From contig JADBJL010000114.1 in the NCBI GenBank assembly GCA_014874455.1, forward strand, positions 1 to 64,000: a DNA stretch of 64,000 bases, read 5' to 3'. This DNA comes from Thermomicrobiaceae bacterium (GTDB lineage Bacteria > Chloroflexota > Chloroflexia > Thermomicrobiales > Thermomicrobiaceae). The position numbers and the translations under genes are program-made. Below, in pieces: positions 1-8,496 of the stretch (its first letter is position 1; the number at the start of each line of letters is the position of its first letter). Under the pieces are notes generated by a model. It saw nothing but the letters and a program-made list of their open reading frames with translations, was not told the DNA's origin and did not search any database.

Positions 1-1465
1 GTTGGAGCTGCTCGACCTCGACCGCGCAGCCGAAGCGGTCGGCCAGGTCTTCCGCTAAGCGCTCGAGTGCCCTGAGGAAATCGGTTGGGGCAGCCGTCTG
101 ACCGCGCAAGATCGTAATCGCATAGCGAGCTTCCGCCAGCGCACGGTCGGCGAGCTCGCGAAGTGTCTCCGATCCCGCAGCTCCGAGTCGCAATTGCAGG
201 ACAGCCAGATCCTGGGCTAGCCCATCGTGCAGTTCTCGAGCCAGGCTCGCGCGCTCCTCGCGAACTGCCGCTTGCGCCAGCTCGTCGTAGAGGTCGATCG
301 CCCGCAGCAGGCTCCCTGTCTGATTGGCGACGGTTCGGATGTACTCGTCCGTCTCCGCTTCCGGCTCCTGGCCAGATCGAAATGTGACAGTGATCCAGCC
401 GTAGCGGGTACCGTCTGCCGTGATCGGATAGACCCGCGCGCTTCTCGCTTCGCTCGGGGCCGGAGGCTCGGCGCGACTCAGGACGACGTCGGCGTCGGCC
501 GGCACCGCGAGGCGCTGGATCGCGCGCCGGGCTGACTCGAGCACCCGGTCGCGATCGCGACTCGCGACAGTCGTCTGGCTCAGCGTCAATAACGCTGATA
601 CGCGCTCCTGTTGGCGACGGAGACCGCTGACGGCCCGCAGGTATTGATCCCCGAGGTAGACGAGCAGAAGCACGTAAGAGGTCAACCACAGAAGGTCGGC
701 GTTGCCGATCGTGGTGTGGAGCGGCGCCGGATAGAAGGCGAACTGGATCTGCGCGAAGGCGGCGGTGACGAAAGACATGGCCAACCAGACATCGATGTCC
801 CGCTGGATCATGACGCTGAGCCTGGCAGCCAGCAGGACATAGAGGGCGGTAATCCCTACGTGCAGCGCGAGCCCGGCGACGGTGTGCCTCAGCAGCGTGC
901 CGGGTGCCAGTGCTTCGGAGGCATCAGAGACGAGTTCCATCAAGTTGGGCAAGGTGAAGCGACCGACCCAGAGGCCGGCGTCCACCAGGGCAATCGAACC
1001 GAGCGCGGCGACAGCGACCGACCAGCGGCGTGGAAGGTGGCCGCCGAGACCGGCGAGCAGGAGAATGCCAGCGGCCAGCCGGGTGATGATCCAACCATAG
1101 ACCGGTGCGTCGCCGATCGCCGGCGGGGTGTAGCCGCTGAAGGGCACGATGAGACCGAACCAGAGGTCCGTGATCGCGATCGAGCCGAAGGCGGCCGAAA
1201 CCGCGAGGTCGAAGGGTTCGCGGCCAAAGGCGTAGCGAATGGCCCCGACGCCAGCAACGAGGGTTGCCACGAGCGCGTTGAAGGTCTCGATCGTGAAGCG
1301 AAGCGTATGGTGTCGGAACGCAACCTGGCCATAGGGGGTGAGGAGCGAGGCTAAGGTTAGGGCGCTCAGGAGTATCCACCAGGCCAGCACCACGGAGTGT
1401 GGCCAGCGCACCAGGCGCGGGCGTTCCCGCCTCGCTGTGATCGGCTGTGCTATGTCCCCGACCAT
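1..1465 (-). CDS. Membrane sensor histidine kinase, HisKA_3/DesK type (3' end outside window)
   Basis: The frame is open from an ATG at 1465 through the left edge, so the C-terminus is missing. The first ~290 residues form about eight hydrophobic helices with short loops. A signalling helix and a GAF-like segment follow (about residues 300-400). The dimerisation/phosphoacceptor box then reads LARELHDGLAQDLA, with the phosphorylated His at about residue 413. This ELHDG form is typical of HisKA_3 kinases that pair with NarL/LuxR-type response regulators. The ATP-binding domain must lie beyond the window edge. The ligand is unknown: the membrane domain matches no sensor I recognise and may sense membrane state or a hydrophobic signal. 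An inverted repeat (1592-1609) and a weak promoter lie upstream. A partner regulator is expected just left of the window; that is inference. Confidence 0.85.
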   Translation of the reverse strand, partial: MVGDIAQPITARRERPRLVRWPHSVVLAWWILLSALTLASLLTPYGQVAFRHHTLRFTIETFNALVATLVAGVGAIRYAFGREPFDLAVSAAFGSIAITDLWFGLIVPFSGYTPPAIGDAPVYGWIITRLAAGILLLAGLGGHLPRRWSVAVAALGSIALVDAGLWVGRFTLPNLMELVSDASEALAPGTLLRHTVAGLALHVGITALYVLLAARLSVMIQRDIDVWLAMSFVTAAFAQIQFAFYPAPLHTTIGNADLLWLTSYVLLLVYLGDQYLRAVSGLRRQQERVSALLTLSQTTVASRDRDRVLESARRAIQRLAVPADADVVLSRAEPPAPSEARSARVYPITADGTRYGWITVTFRSGQEPEAETDEYIRTVANQTGSLLRAIDLYDELAQAAVREERASLARELHDGLAQDLAVLQLRLGAAGSETLRELADRALAEARYAITILRGQTAAPTDFLRALERLAEDLADRFGCAVEVEQLQ

Positions 1466-1540
1466 CGCTGCCGCGGCCGCATAGTGTCCGCCGCGCCGTA
1501 TCTGCCCGCTATCCGAGGCCACGCTGCTCCCTCGTCCTCA

Positions 1541-1568
1541 AGTATTGCAGCGCGCACTGCTCAGTAAA
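1541..1568 (-). promoter_or_regulatory. Possible sigma-70 promoter of the histidine kinase
   Basis: On the minus strand TTTACT (1563-1568) is followed after 16 nt by AATACT (1541-1546). Each hexamer matches the consensus at only four of six positions. It would give a leader of about 70 nt before the ATG at 1465. It is listed mainly because the inverted repeat at 1592-1609 would then lie just upstream of the -35, a typical activator position. Confidence 0.3.
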
Positions 1569-1591
1569 ACTCGTGCAGCTCCGATGTCGCT

Positions 1592-1609
1592 ATACGCCAA
1601 AGGGCGTAT
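1592..1609. promoter_or_regulatory. Inverted repeat, copy 1 (perfect) of a putative operator
   Basis: ATACGCC (1592-1598), spacer AAAG, GGCGTAT (1603-1609): a perfect 7-4-7 inverted repeat 127 nt upstream of the histidine kinase start. Related copies with the same 7-4-7 geometry occur at 2139-2156 and 5802-5819. NarL/LuxR-type response regulators often bind TAC...GTA half-sites like these, so the cognate regulator of the adjacent kinase is a candidate ligand (inference). Confidence 0.55.
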
Positions 1610-1670
1610 GGCGCTCGTGCGGCCGGTTCGGGAGTCGCGGCCCGGCGAAGATTCTCTCTCCGAGAAGGCG

Positions 1671-1700
1671 GGGGCTGGGCGGGCGTGCCCGCCCAGCCCC
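1671..1700 (-). terminator. Strong GC hairpin downstream of the Thr/Pro-repeat lipoprotein
   Basis: GGGGCTGGGCGGGC (1671-1684) and its exact complement (1687-1700) form a 14-bp stem, 22 nt past the lipoprotein stop. No T tract follows on the minus strand, so it may be a pause, RNA-end-protecting or factor-assisted terminator rather than a classical intrinsic one. Confidence 0.55.
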
Positions 1701-1722
1701 GTCCTCTCGCTGCGCTCCGTCA

Positions 1723-2040
1723 CTATGGTTTGGGGGTCGGCGTCGGTGTCCGCGCTGGAGTCGGTGTGTGAGCCGGTGTCGGAGTCCGTGCTGGAGTCGG
1801 CGTCTTGCTGGGTGCCGTCGTCGGCGTCCGCGCTGGGGTCGGCGTCTTGGCGGGAGCCACTGTTGGAGTTCGGGCCACCGTGGGTGTCCTGGCCACGGCT
1901 GGTGTTGGAGTTCGTTGGACAACAGTTGTAGGCGTGGGTGTACGGGTCGCTGTCGTCGTGGCGCGGCGGCACGCGGCGGCGACGGTCAGCACCGCGAGCG
2001 CAGCGAGCATGACGAGAACTGGGTTTCGTAGCCAGCGCAC
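1723..2040 (-). CDS. Putative lipoprotein made almost only of Thr/Pro repeats
   Basis: A GTG start at 2040 is chosen because AAGGAGGGG lies just upstream, giving 105 aa. Residues 1-24 form a lipoprotein signal: WLRNP, a hydrophobic core, then the lipobox VAAAC. Everything after the Cys is low complexity, built from repeats such as TPTPAR, TPTV and TPTPAHTPTPAR, ending in TPTPKP. There is no globular domain. Lipid-anchored Thr/Pro stretches are common as O-glycosylated or wall-spanning stalks, but here the stalk carries no head domain. It follows the glycan genes on the same strand and has its own upstream inverted repeat (2139-2156). A surface spacer or mucin-like glycoprotein is the best guess. 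The repeat DNA may also vary in length between strains. Confidence 0.65.
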   Translation of the reverse strand: MRWLRNPVLVMLAALAVLTVAAACRRATTTATRTPTPTTVVQRTPTPAVARTPTVARTPTVAPAKTPTPARTPTTAPSKTPTPARTPTPAHTPTPARTPTPTPKP

Positions 2041-2104
2041 AGTTTGTCCCCTCCTTGTCTCTCTCACACCTACCCGGTCTGCCGGCCGGCGACCCCAGAC
2101 CTCT

Positions 2105-3040
2105 CTATCGAGCGTAGTGAGGAGCTGCAGAGGCGGGTATACGCGTTTTGGCGTACTGCTGCTCGATGAGGAACTCCGAGAGGCCCGAGGCGAGGTCGTA
2201 CCTCGGCTCCCACTGGAAGTCGCGTCGCATGCGGTCGGGCCGCAGGCAGGAGATTCGGACGTCGCCCGGCCGGGCGGGCTCGTACCGGCGGTGCGCCTGC
2301 CCGAAGTGCGCCTCGAGCAAGTCGAGCAGCTCATTGATGCTGGTCGCACGGCCGCTCCCGACGTTCCAGACGCCGCAGCGATCGCTGTCCAGCAGCCGGA
2401 GCAGGGCCGCCACCACATCGCTCACGTAGATGAAGTCGCGACGTTGCTCGCCGGTGCCGAAGACCGTCACCGGCAGGCCGTGCTGAAGCCTGGAAGCGAA
2501 GATCGCGATCACGCCCCCTTCGAGGTCGGCCCGCTGCCGTGGCCCGTAGACGTTCGCGAGGCGGGCAATGGCGTAGGACAGGCCGCTCTGCTCGACATAG
2601 CACTCCGCGAGATACTTATGCGCACTGTACGGGTTCGCCGGGTGGGGTGCTGAATCCTCGTCAGCTCCCGCGGTCTCACCATAGACGCCTGCGGTGGAAG
2701 CGAAGACGAACCGCCGAGCCCCACACGCCAGTGCGCCGAGCACGACATGCACGGTTCCATTCACGTTCACGAGCCAGTTACGGACCGGATCCTCGACCGA
2801 GCGCGCCACGCTGACCTGAGCCGCCAGATGGATGACCGCCTCTGGCCGGAGGGCGCGAACCAGGCTCGCCGTCAGCGGATTGGCGATGTCGATGGCGACG
2901 ATGTCCAGGCCCCGAGGAAGATACTCGAGGCGTCCGCGCGAGAAGTCGTCCAGCACGATCGGCGTGTCGCCTCGCGCCAGCAGTGTCTCCACGACATGGC
3001 TGCCGATAAAGCCTGCCCCGCCGGTTACCAGTACGCGCAT
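2105..3040 (-). CDS. NAD-dependent sugar epimerase/dehydratase (extended SDR, GalE-like)
   Basis: 311 aa. The N-terminus has the Rossmann nucleotide-binding motif GGAGFIGS (residues 7-14) and the acidic residues LDDFSRG that contact the NAD ribose. The catalytic YxxxK is present as YSAHK. Family members interconvert or dehydrate nucleotide sugars in the cytoplasm (UDP-glucose/galactose 4-epimerase is the archetype); the exact substrate cannot be read. GAGGAGGGG precedes the ATG, and the gene overlaps the end of the deacetylase gene by 16 nt, so it is probably translationally coupled. With the deacetylase and glycosyltransferase upstream it forms a small surface-glycan or glycolipid operon in which this enzyme supplies the activated sugar. 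Confidence 0.85.
   Translation of the reverse strand: MRVLVTGGAGFIGSHVVETLLARGDTPIVLDDFSRGRLEYLPRGLDIVAIDIANPLTASLVRALRPEAVIHLAAQVSVARSVEDPVRNWLVNVNGTVHVVLGALACGARRFVFASTAGVYGETAGADEDSAPHPANPYSAHKYLAECYVEQSGLSYAIARLANVYGPRQRADLEGGVIAIFASRLQHGLPVTVFGTGEQRRDFIYVSDVVAALLRLLDSDRCGVWNVGSGRATSINELLDLLEAHFGQAHRRYEPARPGDVRISCLRPDRMRRDFQWEPRYDLASGLSEFLIEQQYAKTRIPASAAPHYAR
2139..2156. promoter_or_regulatory. Inverted repeat, copy 2 of a putative operator
   Basis: ATACGCG (2139-2145), spacer TTTT, GGCGTAC (2150-2156). It has the same 7-4-7 geometry as the perfect copy at 1592-1609, with the GCGTA cores conserved. It lies 99 nt upstream of the lipoprotein GTG and inside the last codons of the preceding epimerase gene. 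Confidence 0.4.
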
Positions 3041-3867
3041 GAGTCGCCCCTCCTCTCCTTGGTGCTGGCAGGCTGTCTCCTTGCCTCCGGAAGAGCCGGG
3101 TAGGCATGTCGCTGGCCAGCGTGCGAGGTGGCCTCGCCTCCTCGCCCGCGGCGGGTTGCATCGGGGAGGAGTTCGCCCAGCGAGCGAGCGGCGAGCTTGC
3201 GCGCTTCGAGCTGTTCGAAGATGAGCGGTAGCGCAGCCAGCGTCTTCTCCCAGGAACCAGGTGCGCTGTAGGCGTCGGAGTCGTGGAGGAGCAGGATGTC
3301 CCCCGCCTCCGGCTCTCCGATGCGCCGGGCAATGGATGCTGGTGTCGCGTGCGGCTCCCAGTCACGTCCCCAGCGGTTCCAGAGCACAGGCTGCCACCCC
3401 TGGCGCCTGGCCTCCCACCAGGTCGTCAGCGTGAAGACTCCATACGGCGGGCGAAAGAACCTCGTCGGCCGTCCGATCGCGTCCTCGATGACGGCGCGTG
3501 CCCGGCGGAGGTCATCGACGATCTGCCACGGCGGCAGCCGGAGATGATTGCGATGCCGATAACCGTGCACGCCCACGTCGTGCCCGCACTGGACGATTTC
3601 GAGGGCGGGAGATGGAGCTTGCTCCACGCGTTCCCCAACGAGGAAGAAGGTAGCGGTGGCGCCGGCCTGTTCCAGCAGGCGCAAGAAGGCTTCGGTGGGT
3701 GCCCCTGGCCCGTCGTCGAAGGTCAAGGCCACCGCCGAGCTGGACGGGAGGCGATCCAGGACAGGAAAGAGGCGGCGACCTGGCGCTGTGACAGCGACGG
3801 CCGGTGCGGCGTGGCAAACGAGGAGCGTGGCCGCTCCTAAGAAGAGACTTCGTCCAGTGGTACCCAT
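3025..3867 (-). CDS. Polysaccharide deacetylase (NodB/CE4 family), exported
   Basis: 280 aa with an N-terminal hydrophobic segment (residues 8-26) consistent with a signal peptide or anchor. CE4 motifs appear in order: TFDDGP (49-54, catalytic Asp and metal Asp), HGYRH (101-105, metal-binding His pair), RPPYG (139-143) and ILLLHD (191-196). CE4 enzymes use a divalent metal to remove N- or O-acetyl groups from peptidoglycan, chitin-like or other polysaccharides outside the membrane. Because the motif set is complete, it should be active. It overlaps the glycosyltransferase gene by 31 nt and the epimerase gene by 16 nt. The C-terminal ~40 residues are basic and low complexity, lie largely outside the fold, and partly reflect the overlap. 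Confidence 0.88.
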   Translation of the reverse strand: MGTTGRSLFLGAATLLVCHAAPAVAVTAPGRRLFPVLDRLPSSSAVALTFDDGPGAPTEAFLRLLEQAGATATFFLVGERVEQAPSPALEIVQCGHDVGVHGYRHRNHLRLPPWQIVDDLRRARAVIEDAIGRPTRFFRPPYGVFTLTTWWEARRQGWQPVLWNRWGRDWEPHATPASIARRIGEPEAGDILLLHDSDAYSAPGSWEKTLAALPLIFEQLEARKLAARSLGELLPDATRRGRGGEATSHAGQRHAYPALPEARRQPASTKERRGDSCAYW

Positions 3868-5714
3868 CGTAGCCCCCTAGACTGGGACTCGCTGAGGATC
3901 TCTTCCAGGCGGGATTGCGCCGCATCGAGAGTCATCGACGAGGTGTCGAGCACGATCACGCCTGCAGGCTGGCTTTCCGGCTCGCCGTGGCTCAGGACGA
4001 GGATGCGGGCATGAGTCGGCGCCACGATGAGCGTGACCAGGGTAGGCCGGGTGCGTCGCCCAGGCGATGGGAGAAAGTAGACCGGTGCGGTGCCGGTACC
4101 CTTCTGGATCTCCTCCACCGCTTGGCGTACTGCCTGGCGCCGTCGCCACGGGTTGACGAGGGGACGTTGACCGGCACTCTCGACGATCCCGAATGAGATC
4201 TCCGCTGTGGGGTGCAGTCCGCGTGCCCCTCTCTCGTCGACCAGCAAGGTGGCCGGCACGTGCCACTCCTCGAGCCGACTCTGGAGCGCTCCGGCGACGA
4301 GCGGATCCGTCGCGATCACGACGAGGGCTTCCTCGCCCGCGGCGGGTGTGTCGTCCATGGTCGGGAGACGGAGAGTGCGGCCGGTCATGGCGAGCGCGCC
4401 AGGCGACAGCGTGATCCAGAGCGCTGCGGCCGCGAGCGATGCAGCAACCGGGAGGAGCCGGGGGAGTGACCGAGAAGGCGACGTGTGCCCTGAACGCGTG
4501 GCCGGAAGTGGCTCCATGCTCAGGACCGCCGCGCTTGCCGGCAGGTCGCTCTCGAAGCACGGCGTGGAGAGGCGTAACGTGCCAGAGACCATGGCGCGAA
4601 GCATCTGGCGCAGCTCATCGGCGCCGCGCGCCCAGCGGGCTATGCCGATCTCCTCCATCAGGCGAGCGTTGAGACGCCCGTGGCCTGGGATCGGCCGGTA
4701 GACGATGATGGGTCTGCCGAGGGCGATCGCTTCCAGGCAGGTGACCCCGCCAGCGTTCTGGATAAGGCAGTCCGCTGCCGCCATGAGCCGGGGCATATCG
4801 TTCACCCAGCCGAGGATGAGCGCATTCGGGCACCCGTGGAAACGTCGCTCCAGCCTGGCTCGCAGCCGCGCATTCCGGCCAGTCACGACGACGGCGAAGG
4901 CGCCAGCAGAGACCGCGAGGTCAACCGTCTCAGCGAGCGCGCCGACACCCCACGCCCCACCGGTGATCAAGGTCACGAGTGCGTCCTCCGGAATGCCCAG
5001 GGCGCGGCGGGCCGCCGCTCGATCAAGCGGCAGTGCCGTGAAGGCCGGCGCCAGCGGCGGCCGGATCACGCAGGCGGAGTTGCTCCCGGCTCTCTGTACT
5101 GCGCGGGCGCTGGGAGCCGAGACGACGAGGTGCCGGTCGATGCCAGGGGCCGTCCAGAGCCTGTGCACGCCGTAGTCCGAGATCACCGCGACGGTCGGGG
5201 TTGCCAGGCGGCCGGTCAGCCGCAGCCAGCCCAGGGTGGCCGTCACGAGGGGATAGGTCGACACGACGAGGTCGGGTCGCTCGCGCTCGACGATTCGCTG
5301 CAGGCGGCGGCCGAAGAGGAGCCCGCAGAGGAGCCGGATGGCGCCGGCGATTGGCGTGAGGTCGAGGAAGTGAAAGATTAGCTCGTAGCTCCAGGGCGCA
5401 TGCTCGAGCTGAAACTGGTACGTTGAACGCAGCAAGCGATCCAGGCGCGGTGACATGGAGCGGAGGCCGTCGATCGACACAGCCTCGTGACCGGCTCGCT
5501 CCAGCTCGCACTGGAGCGCGCTGGCCATTGCCTCATGTCCGCCGCCGATCGCGGCCCAGAGGATCAGGACGCGCTGCCGGTCTCTGTGCTGGAGCCCTCT
5601 TCCTGGCGCGACGGTGGCGTCGTTTTCGATCTGTCCACGCATCCGCGGGAACAGGATCGCTCTCCCGAAGAGGACAGCACAGGAGATAACCATGACCGAT
5701 ACGACCACCGTCAT
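3837..5714 (-). CDS. MGDG-synthase/MurG-like glycosyltransferase fused to a degenerate deacetylase-like domain
   Basis: The ATG at 5714 is preceded by GGAGGG, so I prefer it to an in-frame GTG 15 nt upstream; 625 aa. A hydrophobic N-terminal segment precedes a GT28 domain: GGGHEAM (57-63), the acceptor region with SDYGVHRLWTAPGID (179-193), and the donor-binding region GGAWGVG (252-258) through NAGGVTCLEA (320-329) and PGHGRLNA (343-350). The family moves a sugar from a nucleotide donor to a lipid acceptor at the inner membrane face. A second membrane helix (about 420-440) leads to a C-terminal ~165 residues whose layout matches a NodB fold, but the metal ligands and catalytic Asp are gone. 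A paralogue of the GT part lies at 41641-42927. First gene of the glycan operon. Confidence 0.8.
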   Translation of the reverse strand: MTVVVSVMVISCAVLFGRAILFPRMRGQIENDATVAPGRGLQHRDRQRVLILWAAIGGGHEAMASALQCELERAGHEAVSIDGLRSMSPRLDRLLRSTYQFQLEHAPWSYELIFHFLDLTPIAGAIRLLCGLLFGRRLQRIVERERPDLVVSTYPLVTATLGWLRLTGRLATPTVAVISDYGVHRLWTAPGIDRHLVVSAPSARAVQRAGSNSACVIRPPLAPAFTALPLDRAAARRALGIPEDALVTLITGGAWGVGALAETVDLAVSAGAFAVVVTGRNARLRARLERRFHGCPNALILGWVNDMPRLMAAADCLIQNAGGVTCLEAIALGRPIIVYRPIPGHGRLNARLMEEIGIARWARGADELRQMLRAMVSGTLRLSTPCFESDLPASAAVLSMEPLPATRSGHTSPSRSLPRLLPVAASLAAAALWITLSPGALAMTGRTLRLPTMDDTPAAGEEALVVIATDPLVAGALQSRLEEWHVPATLLVDERGARGLHPTAEISFGIVESAGQRPLVNPWRRRQAVRQAVEEIQKGTGTAPVYFLPSPGRRTRPTLVTLIVAPTHARILVLSHGEPESQPAGVIVLDTSSMTLDAAQSRLEEILSESQSRGLRWVPLDEVSS

Positions 5715-5801
5715 CGCGCCCTCCGCCACTGTCGATCACTCACAGAGAGGACAGGTATCGACAGCGCACCCTCGGTGTACGGGCATGCAGAAGTGGCGTC
5801 C

Positions 5802-5819
5802 ATACGCTCTTTGGCGTAG
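5802..5819. promoter_or_regulatory. Inverted repeat, copy 3 of a putative operator
   Basis: ATACGCT (5802-5808), spacer CTTT, GGCGTAG (5813-5819): same 7-4-7 layout, GCGTA cores conserved, 88 nt upstream of the glycosyltransferase ATG. No convincing -35/-10 pair stands out between this site and the gene, as would fit an activator-dependent promoter (inference). Confidence 0.45.
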
Positions 5820-5851
5820 CGCGGGGGATCACGTGTGGTAAGCACGGCATG

Positions 5852-5870
5852 AAAACGAGCGGGCGGCTCG
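5852..5870 (-). terminator. Weak intrinsic terminator after rlmB
   Basis: On the minus strand, stem CGAGC (5866-5870 with 5856-5860) and loop CGCCC are followed by TTTT (5855-5852). It lies about 140 nt beyond the rlmB stop. A second hairpin (CTGTGC/GCACAG, about 5875-5891) precedes it. Confidence 0.4.
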
Positions 5871-6006
5871 CTCGCTGTGCGTCGGGCACAGGCGACGAGA
5901 GCGACAGCGAAGCACGGATCGTGCGGCGGGTCTCCTGGGCATGGCGCGTCCAGTGTCGCCCCATTGGGGACGACTCGCGCACGCCAAGATGGTCAACGGG
6001 GGCTGC

Positions 6007-6771
6007 TCAACGTGCTACCGAAGTGTGTCGCTCGCGAGACATCGTCTCCCGGCGGAGGAGTTCATACAGGGCGATGGAGCCGGCCACGGCTGCGTTCAAG
6101 GACGTGACACGCCCGTGCATGGGCAGCACAACCTGGAGATCGGCGCGCTTGAGCAAGACTGGCGACATCCCGCGCCCCTCCGAGCCAACGATCAGCAGCG
6201 CCGGGGTGGGGATGTCGGCCTCGAACAGGCTGTGCGCGCCGGGGCCAGGCTCCAACGCGGTCACCCAGTAGCCGCAGTCGCGCGCTTCGTCCACAGCGCG
6301 TGCCAGGTTGACCACCTGCGCGATCCAGAGGTACTCCACGGCGCCCGCCGAGGCATTGACCACAGCCGGTGTGACGCCAGCGGCTCGGCGCTCCGGAAGC
6401 ACGACGCCGGCCACGCCGACCGCTTCAGCCGTACGCAGCAGCGTGGCGAGGTTCTGCGGATCCTGAAGGTGATCGAGCACCAGAATCGGCCTGCCGCCTC
6501 CCTGGTTGAGGATCTGATCGAGATGCACATAGGGGTACGAGCTGGTCTCGAGCGCCACCCCCTGGTGATTGACCGGGCCGAGTAGCCGGTCGAGCTCGCG
6601 CCGCGGCACCAGGCGCACCTCGATGCGCCGGGCCTGGGCCAGCGTGACCAGTTCCTGGATCCGCCCGTGCCGCTCGATGCCTTCGGCCACCAGCAGAAGC
6701 CGGTGACGTCGCCGCCCGTGCAACGCCTCGTGGACCGCGTTCCGCCCGTAGAGGTATTCGAGCCCACTCAC
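6007..6771 (-). CDS. rlmB: 23S rRNA (guanosine-2'-O-)-methyltransferase, TrmH/SpoU family
   Basis: 254 aa. The N-terminal substrate-binding domain begins [14 protein letters not shown] (4-17). The SpoU methyltransferase domain shows the knot motifs: [19 protein letters not shown], then [11 protein letters not shown] and [22 protein letters not shown] near the C-terminus. These bind S-adenosylmethionine in the trefoil knot. The family methylates the 2'-OH of a conserved guanosine in the peptidyl-transferase region of 23S rRNA, although SpoU proteins with this architecture can have other rRNA or tRNA targets. The start overlaps the cysS stop (ATGA), a gene pair seen in many bacteria, so the two are co-translated. 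Confidence 0.88.
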   Translation of the reverse strand: MSGLEYLYGRNAVHEALHGRRRHRLLLVAEGIERHGRIQELVTLAQARRIEVRLVPRRELDRLLGPVNHQGVALETSSYPYVHLDQILNQGGGRPILVLDHLQDPQNLATLLRTAEAVGVAGVVLPERRAAGVTPAVVNASAGAVEYLWIAQVVNLARAVDEARDCGYWVTALEPGPGAHSLFEADIPTPALLIVGSEGRGMSPVLLKRADLQVVLPMHGRVTSLNAAVAGSIALYELLRRETMSRERHTSVAR

Positions 6772-8174
6772 GCCCAGCGCCAGTTGGTACCGGTCGGTGT
6801 GTCTTCCAGGACGACCCCCAGTTCAGCCAGCCGCTCGCGGATCCGGTCGGCGAGCGCCCACTGCCGCTGCTGGCGGAGCTCGGATCGGATCTCGATCAGG
6901 AGCTGGATGAAGGGCTCGACCGCGCGGCCGATTGGAACCTCCGGCTCGTCCAGCCGCAGGCCCAGCACGCCGCTCAGCTCGGCGAGCACAGCCTGCGCGT
7001 AGCGGATCGCCGTGCGGTCGGTCCCCGCTGCCTGGGCCCGGTTGATCGAGCGCGCTAGTTCGAAGAGGTGGGCGAGCGCGACCGGTGTGTTGAAGTCGTC
7101 GTCCATCGCCTGCCGGAAGCCCGTCCGTGTTGCATCGGCCAGGTCGGCCAGCTCGGACGCCGGGCGCTCCGGCGGCGCAGCCTCGGGGTCGTAGCCCCGC
7201 ACCGCACTGCGCAACCGGGCCAGACCCCGGCGCGCCGCCTCGAAGGCCTCATCGGTGAAGGTGAGCGGGCTGCGGTAGTGTGAGCTGAGGACGAGCAGGC
7301 GGAATGGGCCCGCGCCCCCCTGCTCCAGCAGCTCGCGGATCGTGATCAAGTTGCCGATCGACTTGCTCATCTTCTCGCCACCGAGCTGGAGCAGCCCGTT
7401 GTGAACCCAGTAGCGGACGAACGGTTTCTTGCCGGTAAAGGCTTCCGACTGGGCGATCTCGTTCTCGTGGTGCGGGAAGATCAGGTCGGCGCCGCCACCG
7501 TGGATGTCGATCTGCTCGCCGAGGTGGCGGTAGATCATGGCGCTGCACTCGATGTGCCAGCCGGGTCGCCCGGGCCCCCAGGGGCTGTCCCAGGCCGGCT
7601 CGCCGGGCTTGGCCCCTTTCCAGAGCGCGAAGTCCATCGGGTGTTCCTTGCGGGGATCCACCTCGACGCGGGCACCGGCCAGCATCTCATCGAGCGAGCG
7701 GCGTGAGAGCTTGCCGTAGTCCGGGAACGAGGTGACGCGGAAGAAGACATCGCCACCCTCGACCGCGTACGCGTGGCCCTTGGCGATCAGACCGGCGACC
7801 ATCTCGATGATGGTGGGGATCTCCTGGGTGGCACGAGGGTACAGCGTGGCCGGCTTGATATTGAGCGCGGCGGTCTCATCCAGCCAGGCGTCGATGAGCT
7901 GCTCGGCGAGCGCGCTCGGCTCCATACCGAGTGTGGCCGCACGCTGGATAATCTTGTCATCGACATCGGTAAAGTTCATGGCATAGGTGACCTGGTAGCC
8001 CGAGTACTCCAGGTAGCGGCGGATCATATCGAACACGATCGCCGACATCGCGTGGCCGATGTGGGCGTCGGCGTAGACCGTCGGGCCGCAGACGTACATC
8101 CGCACCCGCCCTGGTTCGATCGGGTGGAACGGCTCTTTCTCCCGTGACATGGTGTTCGTGATCTGCAAAGCCAT
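6768..8174 (-). CDS. cysS: Cysteinyl-tRNA synthetase
   Basis: 468 aa, the normal length. Class I signatures are clear: [16 protein letters not shown] (HIGH motif, including the first zinc-binding Cys) and EKMSKSIGN (KMSKS loop). HIECSAM and FPHHENE supply the remaining zinc ligands that select cysteine without editing. The enzyme activates Cys with ATP and charges tRNA-Cys. Translation begins at 8174 ([16 protein letters not shown]). It is the first gene of a two-gene unit with rlmB, overlapping by four bases. Confidence 0.97.
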   Translation of the reverse strand: MALQITNTMSREKEPFHPIEPGRVRMYVCGPTVYADAHIGHAMSAIVFDMIRRYLEYSGYQVTYAMNFTDVDDKIIQRAATLGMEPSALAEQLIDAWLDETAALNIKPATLYPRATQEIPTIIEMVAGLIAKGHAYAVEGGDVFFRVTSFPDYGKLSRRSLDEMLAGARVEVDPRKEHPMDFALWKGAKPGEPAWDSPWGPGRPGWHIECSAMIYRHLGEQIDIHGGGADLIFPHHENEIAQSEAFTGKKPFVRYWVHNGLLQLGGEKMSKSIGNLITIRELLEQGGAGPFRLLVLSSHYRSPLTFTDEAFEAARRGLARLRSAVRGYDPEAAPPERPASELADLADATRTGFRQAMDDDFNTPVALAHLFELARSINRAQAAGTDRTAIRYAQAVLAELSGVLGLRLDEPEVPIGRAVEPFIQLLIEIRSELRQQRQWALADRIRERLAELGVVLEDTPTGTNWRWA

Positions 8175-8496
8175 GATCGTCGTCTCGCTCCCTTAGCTGC
8201 CCTCGCCGGGGGGTCGTCCTCCGGAGATTGCCCCGTCTTGGTCGTGTGGCATTCCCTGCAGGTGCTGACTGCTGGCCCGCCGAATCCCCTGCGCGGGTAG
8301 AACGGCTTCGCTCCGGCTGTTGCGCACTGGCAGCTCGACTCGCGGGGACGTCCTCCAGCGCGCTGCAGGCTCAGTTTATCCGTTCACGGCGTGGATGGTG
8401 CAACAGGCGCGGGGTGCCGACAGCAGTCAGCACCCCGCAGCACAGGAACAGACGAGACGAGAGGCACCGAACACGACGAAGTGAGGGTGGCCGCCC
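8175..8496 (-). terminator. cysS upstream region with fmdB hairpin
   Basis: No gene is supported in this 322-nt stretch. It holds a 9-bp inverted repeat, GCGGGGTGC (8409-8417) and GCACCCCGC (8430-8438), with a 12-nt loop, about 60 nt after the FmdB-type gene; a T tract is lacking, so termination is uncertain. The cysS promoter must also lie here, but I see no convincing -35/-10 pair. Confidence 0.4.
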
